From: Pseudomonadota bacterium
GTDB taxonomy: Bacteria > Pseudomonadota > Gammaproteobacteria > Pseudomonadales > Azotimanducaceae
Reading direction: 5' to 3'
Length of the DNA: 13,644 nucleotides
NCBI GenBank assembly: GCA_009936895.1
Contig: JAACDS010000301.1
Coordinates: forward strand, 1-13,644
Shown: in pieces, positions 1-7,719 of the stretch
How the letters are laid out: each line of letters opens with the position of its first letter
How positions within the stretch are numbered: the first letter of the stretch is position 1
Translations under genes and position numbers: made by a program
Notes under the pieces: model-generated
Databases searched by the model: none
What the model saw: only the letters and a program-made list of their open reading frames with translations
What the model was told of the DNA's origin: nothing

Positions 1-313
1 GTCAGGCAGTTGAATTGCTATAACAGGCAGGAGCTAACCAGAGCGGACATTTATTCAAAGTGCAGCGAATGGCTGCTAAGAGCCCAAAGCGACTAATGCT
101 GCGCTGTGCTTAAGCAGCTGTAATGCCCCCAAAGCCGACTTTCGTTCCAGAGCGCGCTGTTATATTCACCTGTTCTTGCAGCCAAACCTTGCAGAGTTGT
201 AGAGGAGCCTGGAGTGTCCGACCTTAAACCTGATACATGCAGGAACCGAAGTGTTACGAAATCGCGCAGCGCGGCGGATTGTCGGTGGCTGAGGTATCAG
301 ATCCGGCGCACGA
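1..313. other. Left flank, no gene recognised
   Basis: This stretch lies downstream of the last gene of the leftward operon. Short open frames exist on both strands, but none has a recognisable protein, a good ribosome binding site or coding-like composition, so I call no gene. It contains an imperfect direct repeat (about 72-94 and 117-140) built around a CCCAAAGC-GACT core. Such words look like degenerate intergenic repeats of roseobacter-type genomes, but that is recollection rather than something provable here. I see no clear terminator with a T tract for the operon ending at 314. Confidence 0.55.
72..140. repeat. Imperfect direct repeat pair in left flank
   Basis: Positions 72-94 and 117-140 carry related words. 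The first reads GCTGCTAAGAGCCCAAAG then CGACT. The second reads GCTGTAATGCCCCCAAAG then CCGACT. They share GCTG, TAA-G, CCCAAAGC and GACT with small indels. The spacing is about 45 bp. It may be a decayed intergenic repeat family member, with no function visible. Confidence 0.35.
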
Positions 314-324
314 CTAAAGCGCCG
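304..324 (-). other. Inverted repeat over the stop codon of the FGGY kinase gene
   Basis: CGGCGC at 304-309 pairs perfectly with GCGCCG at 319-324 around a 9-nt loop that contains the TAG stop codon (314-316). An alternative stem pairs CGCACG (307-312) with CGTGCG (323-328). No run of T follows on the minus strand, so a standard intrinsic terminator is not supported. It might stabilise or punctuate the 3' end of the operon mRNA. Confidence 0.3.
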
Positions 325-1924
325 TGCGAAGTTCACGTTCAGCGCTCTGAAATGCGCAATAGGCGTGGTATCGAGCAAGATGTAGTTCTTGTGTGACGCC
401 CTCTGCAGGATCGATCCGATCTGCAAGACGGGACATCTGGCGCATGGCGGCTGGCACGTTTTCGTATGCGCCACTGGCAACAGTCCCGAGTATCGCAGCA
501 CCAAGAAGAACAGGTTCCGAGGATGACGTTGAAAAAACGGGGTAGTCGCTTGCATCGGCAAGGAGTTGCTTCACCATCCGGCTTTCTCCAGCCCCGCCGC
601 TGACGACAATGGCGGTCGGTTTCAAGCCATATTCGGCCTGTACCGTAAGGATTTGCCGCAAACCATAGCCTACACCATATACCGCTGCAGCATAGGTCGC
701 GACGAGATCGTCCATGTCCCACGACAGTGTCAAACCCGACACAATACCGGTTGCGTTCGGGTCTGCGAATGGCGCGCGGTTTCCGAGCAAATCAGGGACA
801 ATTACACGCGAACCCGCAAAGCGCGCCGCAGCTTCAGGGTTCGGAGCTCTATTTTCAAGTTCTTGCAGTAAATAGGCCTGCAGGGACATGCCCTTTGCAT
901 GTGCAGCCCGCTTAGCTTCCTCGCTGAACGGATGTGTTGAGACAAGATGCGCAATGGCTTCCCCTGCGGCGGATTGGCCACCTTCGCTTAGCCACATGCC
1001 CGGAACCATAGCTGAATAATACGGCCCCCAGACGCCAGGCACCTTTTGCGGGTCTCTTGATGTTGTCATTGTGCAGGCAGAGGTTCCAAAGACGTAAGCC
1101 ATCGTCGCCTCTGGTCCGGCCTCGGGGTCTGCGCCAACTGTCCCAACACCGCCGGCGTGGGCATCAATCAGGGCTGCCCCAACCGGCGTACCGGGGGTCA
1201 GCCCCAGCGCTTGAGCCGCGGCCGCTGTCAATCCATTGGCCAACGCAGTGCCCGGCGCAACGATCTTTTGCCCGATCCTTGCAAACCCTTCATTGGCCAA
1301 TTCCTCCAATCCAATTTGCTCAAAATAGCTGTCGTCCCACCGGTCTTCATGGGCCAAATAGGTCCATTTGCACGTCACAGTGCAGGCCGAGCGGGTTAAC
1401 GATCCTGTGGCGATCCAGGTAAGATAATCCGGCAAATCAAAGAAGTGGCCCGCCGCCGCAAACTGCTCTGGCATGTGTTCTTTCAGCCAGAGCAATTTTG
1501 GCGTTTGCATCTCGGGCGAAATACGCCCGCCAACGAAATCCAGAACCGGGTGCCCAGTGGTATTGATCCGCTCGGCCTGTTCGGTCGCGCGGTGATCCAT
1601 CCATACAATGACATTGCGCTCTGACGCACCTGACGCGCTAACGCTGAGCGGCGCCATATCGCGATCCAGCACGACCATCGAACAGGCCGCATCAAACCCG
1701 ATGCCCCGCACGGTGTCCGGCGACACGCCTGCCTTTGCAATAGCCGTGCGCACCGCGTGACACACGGCCTGCCAAATGTCTTCCGAGGATTGTTCGACAA
1801 TATCCCCTGCCGTGCGCCACATTTTGATGTCCTGCTTGTTACTGGCCAGCAGCTCGCCCGTACTGTCAAACACACCGGCGCGGGCGCTGCCCGTCCCTAC
1901 ATCAACCCCGATGAAAACCGTCAT
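314..1924 (-). CDS. rbtK: FGGY-family pentulose kinase, probable D-ribulokinase
   Basis: This 536-residue protein should phosphorylate a free ketopentose with ATP in the cytoplasm, most likely D-ribulose to D-ribulose 5-phosphate. Visible motifs are the N-terminal ATPase-fold phosphate loop [14 protein letters not shown] (about residues 7-20), WMDHRA (108-113), the [10 protein letters not shown] segment typical of the FGGY pentulose kinase subgroup (313-322), the probable catalytic base Asp254 in [14 protein letters not shown] (279-284) and a C-terminal adenosine-binding VVSGGAGES. An upstream in-frame GTG would add 94 residues, but that part is only the shadow of the preceding gene. The ATG at 1924 puts the kinase fold exactly at the N terminus and overlaps the stop of the ribitol dehydrogenase gene as ATGA, so I chose it. 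Pairing with a ribitol 2-dehydrogenase whose product is D-ribulose supports the substrate. L-ribulose or another pentulose cannot be excluded. It is the last gene of the leftward operon. Confidence 0.87.
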   Translation of the reverse strand: MTVFIGVDVGTGSARAGVFDSTGELLASNKQDIKMWRTAGDIVEQSSEDIWQAVCHAVRTAIAKAGVSPDTVRGIGFDAACSMVVLDRDMAPLSVSASGASERNVIVWMDHRATEQAERINTTGHPVLDFVGGRISPEMQTPKLLWLKEHMPEQFAAAGHFFDLPDYLTWIATGSLTRSACTVTCKWTYLAHEDRWDDSYFEQIGLEELANEGFARIGQKIVAPGTALANGLTAAAAQALGLTPGTPVGAALIDAHAGGVGTVGADPEAGPEATMAYVFGTSACTMTTSRDPQKVPGVWGPYYSAMVPGMWLSEGGQSAAGEAIAHLVSTHPFSEEAKRAAHAKGMSLQAYLLQELENRAPNPEAAARFAGSRVIVPDLLGNRAPFADPNATGIVSGLTLSWDMDDLVATYAAAVYGVGYGLRQILTVQAEYGLKPTAIVVSGGAGESRMVKQLLADASDYPVFSTSSSEPVLLGAAILGTVASGAYENVPAAMRQMSRLADRIDPAEGVTQELHLARYHAYCAFQSAERELRTAL

Positions 1925-2646
1925 AGGTCGACCGCATTGGGCAGAAGGACCAGATCGCGTATGGTCACGTTCGGCGGCCGGGACAACATGAAGACAACGC
2001 AATCCGCGACCTGCTCGGGCTGCATCAGGCTGCCTTCTGCCAGCGCCTGATCCATTTTCGCTTGGGGCCAATCGTCCAACAGCGCTGTAACAACCGGACC
2101 CGGTTGAATGGCCCCAACGCGCACGCCGTGTTTGGCCACTTGCCGTCGCACCGTATGAGTAAACGCCTGCACCGCGTGTTTCGAGGCTGTGTAGATCGGC
2201 TCCCACATCACCGGGACCATGCCCGCAATCGAACTGGTCAGGATCACATCACCGCCGCCTTGCTTGGTAAGATGCGGCAAAACCGCATGGACTGACCGGA
2301 ATGTCGCGTTGATATTGAGGTTGAGCATGTGATCCCAAGCGTCGGGATCGGCTTCCAGAACATCGCCACCCACATAAGCCCCTGCATTGGCATGAAACGC
2401 ATCGAGACCCTCGCACTTGTCAAGGATTTGTGGCAACATTTGCGCTACGCTACTCTTGTCCAGAAGGTCGACCTCGATTGGCTTTGCATTTGGCCCCAAA
2501 TCAGCACAGGCTGCGTGAAGCGCCGAAGCATCCCGATCAACCACAGCAACCTGCGCCCCGTCGTCGATGCAGGCCTTCGCGCAAGCCAGACCAATGCCAG
2601 AGGCCGCGCCGGTGATGGCCACCCCTTTCCCAGACAGTTTTGACAT
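1921..2646 (-). CDS. rbtD: Ribitol 2-dehydrogenase (SDR family)
   Basis: This NAD-dependent short-chain dehydrogenase of 241 residues is predicted to oxidise ribitol to D-ribulose (EC 1.1.1.56). It shows the cofactor loop TGAASGIG (12-19), Asp37 after the second strand (favouring NAD over NADP), the NAG motif (87-89), catalytic Ser139 and the Y152-x-x-x-K156 pair. Stretches such as [47 protein letters not shown] and a C-terminal LLPNAVDL closely match what I recall of enterobacterial (Klebsiella) ribitol dehydrogenase. This makes the assignment much more specific than a generic SDR. The start ATG is preceded by AAGGGG (plus-strand 2653-2658). It lies 19 nt after the epimerase gene and overlaps the kinase gene by 4 nt. 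Confidence 0.9.
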   Translation of the reverse strand: MSKLSGKGVAITGAASGIGLACAKACIDDGAQVAVVDRDASALHAACADLGPNAKPIEVDLLDKSSVAQMLPQILDKCEGLDAFHANAGAYVGGDVLEADPDAWDHMLNLNINATFRSVHAVLPHLTKQGGGDVILTSSIAGMVPVMWEPIYTASKHAVQAFTHTVRRQVAKHGVRVGAIQPGPVVTALLDDWPQAKMDQALAEGSLMQPEQVADCVVFMLSRPPNVTIRDLVLLPNAVDL

Positions 2647-2665
2647 CGTCGTCCCCTTCTGTTGA

Positions 2666-3514
2666 TTAGATTAGCCCGTATTGCGCGGCCTTGCCCTTGA
2701 GGAAGGGAAGACCCTGTCCAATGACCTGTTCGGAGTTGTCTGCAACGGGCCGCCAGACCGACAATCCATGCGCGATCTCTGGCGGCATGTTGATGAAGCT
2801 CTCCATAGCAAGCCCACCATCAAACCCGATGGCTGCCAAGGTGGCAAAAATCTCGTCCCAATCACAGGTTCCCTGTCCAGGCGTGCCGCGATCGGATTCC
2901 GAAAGATGGATGTAGCGCAAGTGATCGCGCCCCGCGAGTATACCGTTGCCCGCGCCGCGTTCTTCGATGTTCATGTGATACGTATCTAGGTGGAGGAACA
3001 TGTTTTCCGCCCCGATCCGTTCGATGATAGCAACGCCTTGCGCGGCTGTGTTGATGAGATGACTTTCATAGCGGTTAACCGGTTCGATCCCAAAAGCAAG
3101 ACCATGGCCTTTGGCGATTTTTGCTGCGGCTTTCAATGCCGTTGCCACATTGTCCAACTCGGTTTGTGTGGGTGGCTGGCCGCTGCGTTCCCCGATCCCA
3201 CCATAGACGACCCCAGTCAGGGCTTCGGCTCCTAGGCCTGCCGCCTTTTCCAACGCAAGCGTCAGAAACGCGATGGCACCCTCAGGGTTCTTGGACGGCC
3301 AATAGTGCTCTGGCACACCAAGCGAACAGACCGCAGGCAGGCCCGCCTTGTTTAGCAATTGGCGGCCCAAAGCGGCATCGGTAGACGCGGGGTCCAGTAA
3401 CGCGATTTCAATGAAATCCATGCCGCTTTCCGTTGCTGCCGCAATCGCCCGCGCGGCCCCTTCCGCGTCCCAGGACATCGTCCACATCGACGTATGTACT
3501 CCAAAGCCCTTCAT
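2666..3514 (-). CDS. TIM-barrel ketose 3-epimerase (D-tagatose/D-allulose 3-epimerase-like)
   Basis: This 282-residue protein belongs to the xylose-isomerase-like TIM-barrel sugar epimerase/isomerase family. Metal ligands of the D-tagatose 3-epimerase type are all in place: Glu144 (in EPVNRYE), Asp177 ([10 protein letters not shown]), His203 (HLSE) and Glu238 (MESF). Substrate-contacting His180 and Arg209 are present too, with the same spacing as my recollection of the Pseudomonas cichorii enzyme (a constant offset of 8). Members epimerise free ketoses at C3 using a divalent metal and two Glu residues. In this locus the natural candidates are D-ribulose/D-xylulose or L-xylulose/L-ribulose. 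A phosphosugar substrate, as in UlaE-like enzymes, is the alternative. Its ATG overlaps the stop of the upstream SDR gene (3511-3514), so the two are probably translated in a coupled fashion. Confidence 0.82.
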   Translation of the reverse strand: MKGFGVHTSMWTMSWDAEGAARAIAAATESGMDFIEIALLDPASTDAALGRQLLNKAGLPAVCSLGVPEHYWPSKNPEGAIAFLTLALEKAAGLGAEALTGVVYGGIGERSGQPPTQTELDNVATALKAAAKIAKGHGLAFGIEPVNRYESHLINTAAQGVAIIERIGAENMFLHLDTYHMNIEERGAGNGILAGRDHLRYIHLSESDRGTPGQGTCDWDEIFATLAAIGFDGGLAMESFINMPPEIAHGLSVWRPVADNSEQVIGQGLPFLKGKAAQYGLI

Positions 3515-4263
3515 ACGCTGGAATAGCCCCCTTCAATCATCATCAATGCGCCATTCACCAGATCAGAGGCCGGGGAGGCGAGATAAAGCGCCATATCCGC
3601 GATTTCCACCGGTTCACCAAAACGTCCCAGCGGGGTGGCCGAAATCATGGGGCCAGATTTTTCTGGCGGGCTCCAGATTTCAAGGCCCATTTCGGTCATG
3701 ACCACTGTCGGGCAAATGGCGTTGACCTGAATGGTGTGCGGCGCAAGTTCGGTCATCAAGGACTTGGTCAGCGCATTCAGCCCGCCTTTGGAGGCGGCAT
3801 AGGCAGCATGATCTGCCAAGGCGATCACACCCGTTTGCGATGAGATGTTGATGATCTTGCCGGCCTTGGCGGCGATCATCTGAGGGGCCAACGCCCTGGC
3901 CAGCAAGAATGGTGCGCGCAGGTTGATGGCCAACGTGCGATCCCAGTTATCCACGCTGTAGTCCAGTACCGAGCCAACCAGCGCCACTCCGGCAGAGTTC
4001 ACTAGTATGTCGATCCGTGACGATAGGTCCAACGCGCCAGTGGCAAGTCTTTCGCAACCCTCAGCGCTAGCAATATCCGCTACTATCGTGTCGCACTCTG
4101 TTGGCGTCGCTATCGCCTGAAGCCGTTCCTGTGACTGTCCGCTTGCAATGACGCGCGCACCCGCTTGCGTAAAGACGCGCACAATTTCCGCTCCGATCCC
4201 GGAAGACGCCCCGGTCACCAGTGCCGTTTTGCCTGCAATCGGAAATCTGTCCTCCCAGCCCAT
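3511..4263 (-). CDS. SDR oxidoreductase resembling L-xylulose reductase (DCXR type)
   Basis: This 250-residue classical SDR has TGASSGIG (17-24), NSAG (89-92), catalytic Ser142 and Y155-x-x-x-K159. The C-terminal half carries NAICPTVVMTEMGLEIWSPP followed by PLGRFGEP and IEGGY. As recalled, this pattern (PTVVMT-MG---WS-P ... PLG-F-E ... EGG) is characteristic of dicarbonyl/L-xylulose reductases. Such enzymes interconvert xylitol and L-xylulose. In a bacterial catabolic operon the oxidation direction is likely, on xylitol or a related pentitol or hexitol. No acidic residue is obvious at the end of the second strand (IASGQSQER), so NADP use is possible. It lies 3 nt after the SIS gene and overlaps the epimerase gene by ATGA, which suggests that the ketose it forms is passed to the epimerase. 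The exact substrate is uncertain. Confidence 0.78.
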   Translation of the reverse strand: MGWEDRFPIAGKTALVTGASSGIGAEIVRVFTQAGARVIASGQSQERLQAIATPTECDTIVADIASAEGCERLATGALDLSSRIDILVNSAGVALVGSVLDYSVDNWDRTLAINLRAPFLLARALAPQMIAAKAGKIINISSQTGVIALADHAAYAASKGGLNALTKSLMTELAPHTIQVNAICPTVVMTEMGLEIWSPPEKSGPMISATPLGRFGEPVEIADMALYLASPASDLVNGALMMIEGGYSSV

Positions 4264-4266
4264 GCG

Positions 4267-4815
4267 CTACTCCATATTCGTATGATTAGCCCTCATCGCG
4301 TCAGGCGCGATGCCAAGGCGGGTGCGTAAATCAAGGACCAGAAGTTCAAAGAACAGGAACATCAGCGCCTCATAGAGCGAGCCCATTGGCAGGATAGAGG
4401 TCGCTTCGCTCCGGTCGTTTGCCATTGTCTGGGCTGGAATCTGGACCACAGCGTCAGCCATTTGCGGCACAGGGCCGTCCGGTTCAGCCGTCACGCAGAT
4501 GACCTGCGCCTTGGCGTTTTGGGCGACTTTCACCAGTGCTGCGACTGTCGAAAAGCTGCCGGGCCCGGCGCTGACAATTAGAACATCTCCCGACGCAACA
4601 GGCGGTACCGTCATATCGCCGACCACATGCGCATCTAGACCCAAATGATACATGCGCATTGCCAACGCTTTCATCATCAAGCCTTCGCGTCCAACCCCAT
4701 AACATAGAATGCGTCCAGCCAAGGCCAGCCGCTTTGAAAGATCAGGCAATTGCGCAAGTACATCAGGTGCCAGCCCAGGGCGCAATTCTTCAAGGACCTG
4801 GTCGGCGAGGGTCAT
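4267..4815 (-). CDS. SIS-domain sugar-phosphate isomerase, 6-phospho-3-hexuloisomerase-like
   Basis: This small 182-residue cytoplasmic protein consists of one SIS domain. The glycine-rich start of the sugar-phosphate site is [22 protein letters not shown] (about 38-59), followed by VVGDMTVPP and VSAGPGS (81-87, the usual SGSG-like phosphate loop). MGSLYE ends in the probable catalytic Glu149. The C-terminal MRANHTNME resembles the RHANLE-type tail of 6-phospho-3-hexuloisomerases (HxlB/PHI, normally about 180 residues), and both length and tail fit that family. No 3-hexulose-6-phosphate synthase is present nearby, so a role in formaldehyde fixation is unlikely here. It may isomerise another phosphoketose made in this pathway. 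The start overlaps the dehydrogenase stop as ATGA (4812-4815). Confidence 0.78.
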   Translation of the reverse strand: MTLADQVLEELRPGLAPDVLAQLPDLSKRLALAGRILCYGVGREGLMMKALAMRMYHLGLDAHVVGDMTVPPVASGDVLIVSAGPGSFSTVAALVKVAQNAKAQVICVTAEPDGPVPQMADAVVQIPAQTMANDRSEATSILPMGSLYEALMFLFFELLVLDLRTRLGIAPDAMRANHTNME

Positions 4816-5855
4816 GACCCGCTGACCTTGATCTGGATCTTTACATCCGTTGGCCGTGCTTCAACGGCGCGGTCGAACGCTTTGATGCTCTCTTCAAAGC
4901 CGAAGGTTTCCGAAATAAGAGGTTTTAAATCCACCTTGCCCGATCCAATCAACGCAATTGCACGGTCGTACATGTTGGCATAGCGAAACACCGTTTCCAT
5001 CCGGATTTCCTTAGACTGGGCCAACACGATATCAACCGGCACGGGATCAACCGGCATCCCTACCCAGACTACACAACCGGCAGGGGCCACGGCATCAAGC
5101 GCGGTCTGGATCGAAGCTGCCGCCCCGGCGCATTCAAACACAACATCAGCGCCCCAGCCCTCGGTCGCAGCTTTCAAGCGTTCAGACACATCATCGCGTG
5201 GGATCAATAGCGGCTTGATATTTTCATATCGTGCAGCGATCTGCAGCTTTTCTTCGACAAGATCGGTTATGAACACCGTAGCACAACCGCCTGCCAAAGC
5301 CGAAAGCGCGCACATTAGGCCAATCGGTCCGGACCCTGTCACCAGCGCAACATCGCCCGGTTTGATCTTCGCCCGCGCGGTGGCTTGCATCCCGATTGCA
5401 AATGGTTCAACCATGGCGCCTTCCGCCATGGTGACGTTGTCAGGCAAGCGGTATGTGAAGGCCGCGGGATGTACGACAGAGGGAGTCAAACACCCATGCA
5501 CGGGCGGTGTCGCCCAGAACTGCACGTCCGGGTCCACGTTATAGACCCCAAGTTTTGACGCCTTAGATGCTGGATTTGGAATGCCAGGTTCCATACATAC
5601 GCGATCACCGACGCCCAGATGAGTGACATCAGCCCCCCTTTCAGTAACAACGCCTGCCGCTTCATGTCCCAGAACCATCGGCTTGCGGACAACAAACGGA
5701 CCAATCTTGCCGTAGGTATAATAATGCACATCGCTGCCGCAGATGCCGACTGTATCAATAGAGATCCGCACGTCACCAGAGCCCAGCGTCTCGGTCAGGG
5801 CAATATCTCTTAGCGAAAGTTTTCCTGCCTCTTCCAGAACCAATGCTGTTGCCAT
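4812..5855 (-). CDS. Zinc-dependent polyol dehydrogenase, xylitol (D-xylulose-forming) or sorbitol type
   Basis: This 347-residue medium-chain dehydrogenase is predicted to oxidise a polyol at C2 with NAD, most likely xylitol to D-xylulose (EC 1.1.1.9) given the xylulokinase in the locus. Catalytic zinc ligands are Cys39 ([10 protein letters not shown]), His64-Glu65 (GHEAAG) and Glu150 (MVEPFAIG), at the spacing of sorbitol dehydrogenases. The Rossmann motif is GSGPIG (174-179), with Asp198 ending the second strand (FITDL), which favours NAD. The structural-zinc lobe has lost its cysteines ([15 protein letters not shown], about 93-107), as in mammalian sorbitol dehydrogenase. The start has GGAGG upstream (plus-strand CCTCC at 5861-5865). 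D-arabinitol or sorbitol are alternative substrates. It follows the regulator gene by 18 nt. Confidence 0.85.
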   Translation of the reverse strand: MATALVLEEAGKLSLRDIALTETLGSGDVRISIDTVGICGSDVHYYTYGKIGPFVVRKPMVLGHEAAGVVTERGADVTHLGVGDRVCMEPGIPNPASKASKLGVYNVDPDVQFWATPPVHGCLTPSVVHPAAFTYRLPDNVTMAEGAMVEPFAIGMQATARAKIKPGDVALVTGSGPIGLMCALSALAGGCATVFITDLVEEKLQIAARYENIKPLLIPRDDVSERLKAATEGWGADVVFECAGAAASIQTALDAVAPAGCVVWVGMPVDPVPVDIVLAQSKEIRMETVFRYANMYDRAIALIGSGKVDLKPLISETFGFEESIKAFDRAVEARPTDVKIQIKVSGS

Positions 5856-5873
5856 AAGAACCTCCGTTGATTG

Positions 5874-6842
5874 CTAAGCTGTTTTATCCAGCAACGCCAT
5901 TGCCGTATTTTCATCCGTAACAAGCGTATCTACAAACCCGCGCTTCAAAGCGGCTGCTATAACTGGAACCTTTTGCAATCCACCTGCTGCAAGAATGACA
6001 TTTTCGATCTTGTTCAAATCGTCGAGCGACAGGCCAATCACCCGGTCGTTGATAGGGTGGTCTATCAACTCGCCGTCTGCGTCTAGGACTTGACCCATAA
6101 TGTCACCAACCCCCCCCAAGGCGAGCAACTCAGTCGCAGTGACGTCAGACGGAATAGCATCCCGCACCAAAAGCGAGCTGTTCAGGTCGCCTGTTGCCAA
6201 ACCAACCGCACCACAGGATTGCATTTTAGTCAGCATGTCCTTGATGACGTCCTGTTGGAGGAACAGTTTCTGGCTTTCGGCGCTGCCCGCATAGAGGGGT
6301 GCGGTGAAAAAGCTGTGCTCTGCGTTGCAAAGATCAGCCAACCGCGTGGTGATCTCATAGCCGTTTACGTCCGATCCGCGCGAGACGCCGCCCATAATCG
6401 ACACGATCTCTAGGTCAGGGCGGTTGAGCGGTTGCATATGACGGGTCGCAAGGTTCAGCGTGTTGCCCCACGACATGCCGAAGCGGGTGAGGGACTGGTT
6501 TTGTAGAATATCGCCCAAATGGCTCCCAAGACCTGCCGCAACAAGAGGCGTGACTGAGGCTGGGTCTTGCGGGGAAGGAACAACGATGGCGCGTGCCAGA
6601 CCAAACTGACGCTCAAGCTTCCATTCCGCTTTTGCAGCCGCTGTGTAGATTGAGTCGACGCTGATCCGCAAAATGCCGCGCTTTCGCGCCTCGCTGAGCG
6701 CCTTGTTGACCCGCAACCTTGTTATACCGAACCGTTCAGCTGCATCTGCTTGTGTCATATCTTCGACTTCGCAAGCCCAAGCAAGCCGAACGAGCAATTG
6801 CTCTTCTGTGTCGATCTGTTCCAGTTTGATGGATCGTGACAT
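5874..6842 (-). CDS. SorC-family sugar-binding transcriptional regulator
   Basis: This 322-residue DNA-binding regulator has an N-terminal helix-turn-helix (about residues 28-52, DMTQADAAERFGITRLRVNKALSEA). A SorC-type effector domain follows from about residue 65 to the end, including GMSWGNTL (122-129) and IMGGVSRG. SorC proteins bind phosphorylated sugars or polyol-derived ligands through a fold related to sugar-phosphate isomerases. It probably controls this operon by binding the divergent region at 9991-10147 and perhaps the 55-bp gap upstream of itself. The start ATG has GGAGGG just upstream (plus-strand CCCTCC at 6846-6851). It lies between the transporter and enzyme genes and so would be co-transcribed with its own targets (autoregulation). 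Activator or repressor cannot be decided from sequence. Confidence 0.87.
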   Translation of the reverse strand: MSRSIKLEQIDTEEQLLVRLAWACEVEDMTQADAAERFGITRLRVNKALSEARKRGILRISVDSIYTAAAKAEWKLERQFGLARAIVVPSPQDPASVTPLVAAGLGSHLGDILQNQSLTRFGMSWGNTLNLATRHMQPLNRPDLEIVSIMGGVSRGSDVNGYEITTRLADLCNAEHSFFTAPLYAGSAESQKLFLQQDVIKDMLTKMQSCGAVGLATGDLNSSLLVRDAIPSDVTATELLALGGVGDIMGQVLDADGELIDHPINDRVIGLSLDDLNKIENVILAAGGLQKVPVIAAALKRGFVDTLVTDENTAMALLDKTA

Positions 6843-6897
6843 TATCCCTCCATTCTTCGCGCTATCTATACAAGCCGAAAAGCAAATGGAATACTGA
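6843..6897 (-). promoter_or_regulatory. Short gap between permease and regulator genes with operator-like word
   Basis: These 55 bp hold the ribosome binding site of the regulator gene. On the minus strand they also hold the 9-mer TCCATTTGC (plus-strand 6882-6890), which recurs exactly at 10029-10037 in the divergent promoter region at the edge of a direct repeat. This may be a shared regulator site allowing a secondary promoter for regulator and enzyme genes. No good -35/-10 pair is visible, so readthrough from the main promoter is at least as likely. Confidence 0.3.
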
Positions 6898-7716
6898 TCA
6901 TTTCACGGCCCCCATGGTTAGGCCGCGCCCCAATTGCTTGGAAGCGATAAGCGCAAAGATCAAAACTGGAATCACGATAAGCGTCGATGTCGCCATGATC
7001 TTTCCGTAGGGCAGATTATACCCTTCCATAAAGCTTACAGCCATCGCCGGGGCTGTCTTGGCCTCTGTTCGGGTCAGGATCAAGCCAAACATCAATTCGT
7101 TCCAAGAAAAAATGAAAGAAAATATGGCCGAGACCGCGACGCCCGGCATCGCAAGTGGGAGACAAATTTTGCGCATGATGGTGAATTGAGAAGCACCCTC
7201 CAAACGTGCGGCCTCGTCCAGATCATATGGAATGCCCCGGAACTGGTCGGTCACAATCCAAATCACGATCGGCAGATTGAATGTCAGATAAATTAGGATC
7301 AGCGTGATGTGCTTGTCGAGAATGCCAAGATTGCGGGCAATCAGAAAAAAGGGTAGCGCCAGCACGATGGGGGATACCATGCGGTTGGTGATGAACCAGA
7401 ACCACAGATCCTTTTTGCCGAGAAACTCGAACCGGGCCAGCGCAAAGGCAGCAGGTACGCCAAGGATCAGAGCAAGCAGCGTGGTGGAAACGGCTACGAG
7501 CAGCGAATTGATCAGAGTTCGCAGAACACCATCTTCAAACAGGGCCTCTTGGTAATTTTTCAAAGTAGGTTCGAACAGCCAGACCGGAGGCGCCTCGAGG
7601 GCCACAATCTGGGTCTTCAGCGAGGTCGTCACCATCCAATAGAATGGAAAGACGCAGATTGTAATAATTACGATCAGAAAGAAAATCTGTGTCCATAATG
7701 ACCGGGTCGATATCAT
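6898..7716 (-). CDS. Polyol/sugar ABC transporter permease (MalG family)
   Basis: This 272-residue inner-membrane permease is one half of the heterodimeric channel of a carbohydrate-uptake-1 (CUT1) ABC importer. Hydrophobic segments occur near residues 9-30, 70-95, 108-130, 135-158, 190-212 and 243-260, consistent with six spans. The cytoplasmic coupling loop has the canonical EAA motif DEAARLEGASQF ending in ICLPL (about 167-188), with the conserved Gly174 that docks on the ATPase. A 3-nt gap after the MalF-type gene indicates co-translation. The partner ATPase is encoded divergently from 10148. Confidence 0.9.
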   Translation of the reverse strand: MISTRSLWTQIFFLIVIITICVFPFYWMVTTSLKTQIVALEAPPVWLFEPTLKNYQEALFEDGVLRTLINSLLVAVSTTLLALILGVPAAFALARFEFLGKKDLWFWFITNRMVSPIVLALPFFLIARNLGILDKHITLILIYLTFNLPIVIWIVTDQFRGIPYDLDEAARLEGASQFTIMRKICLPLAMPGVAVSAIFSFIFSWNELMFGLILTRTEAKTAPAMAVSFMEGYNLPYGKIMATSTLIVIPVLIFALIASKQLGRGLTMGAVK

Positions 7717-7719
7717 GGC

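Noticed and set aside
304..324. Intrinsic terminator of the leftward operon
   Set aside because: The stem is short, spans the stop codon and is not followed by a T tract on the minus strand.
166..561. 131-codon minus-strand open frame at the left end
   Set aside because: It overlaps the 3' end of the kinase gene in another frame, and its Arg/Pro-rich translation looks like a shadow with no recognisable motif.
1925..2206. 94-residue N-terminal extension of the FGGY kinase from an upstream GTG
   Set aside because: It lies entirely within the ribitol dehydrogenase gene in another frame, has no kinase homology, and the ATG at 1924 matches the family start and gives an ATGA overlap.
4267..4815. 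Formaldehyde-fixing ribulose monophosphate pathway
   Set aside because: Only an HxlB-like isomerase is present. No hexulose-phosphate synthase is encoded in the window and the neighbours are polyol genes.
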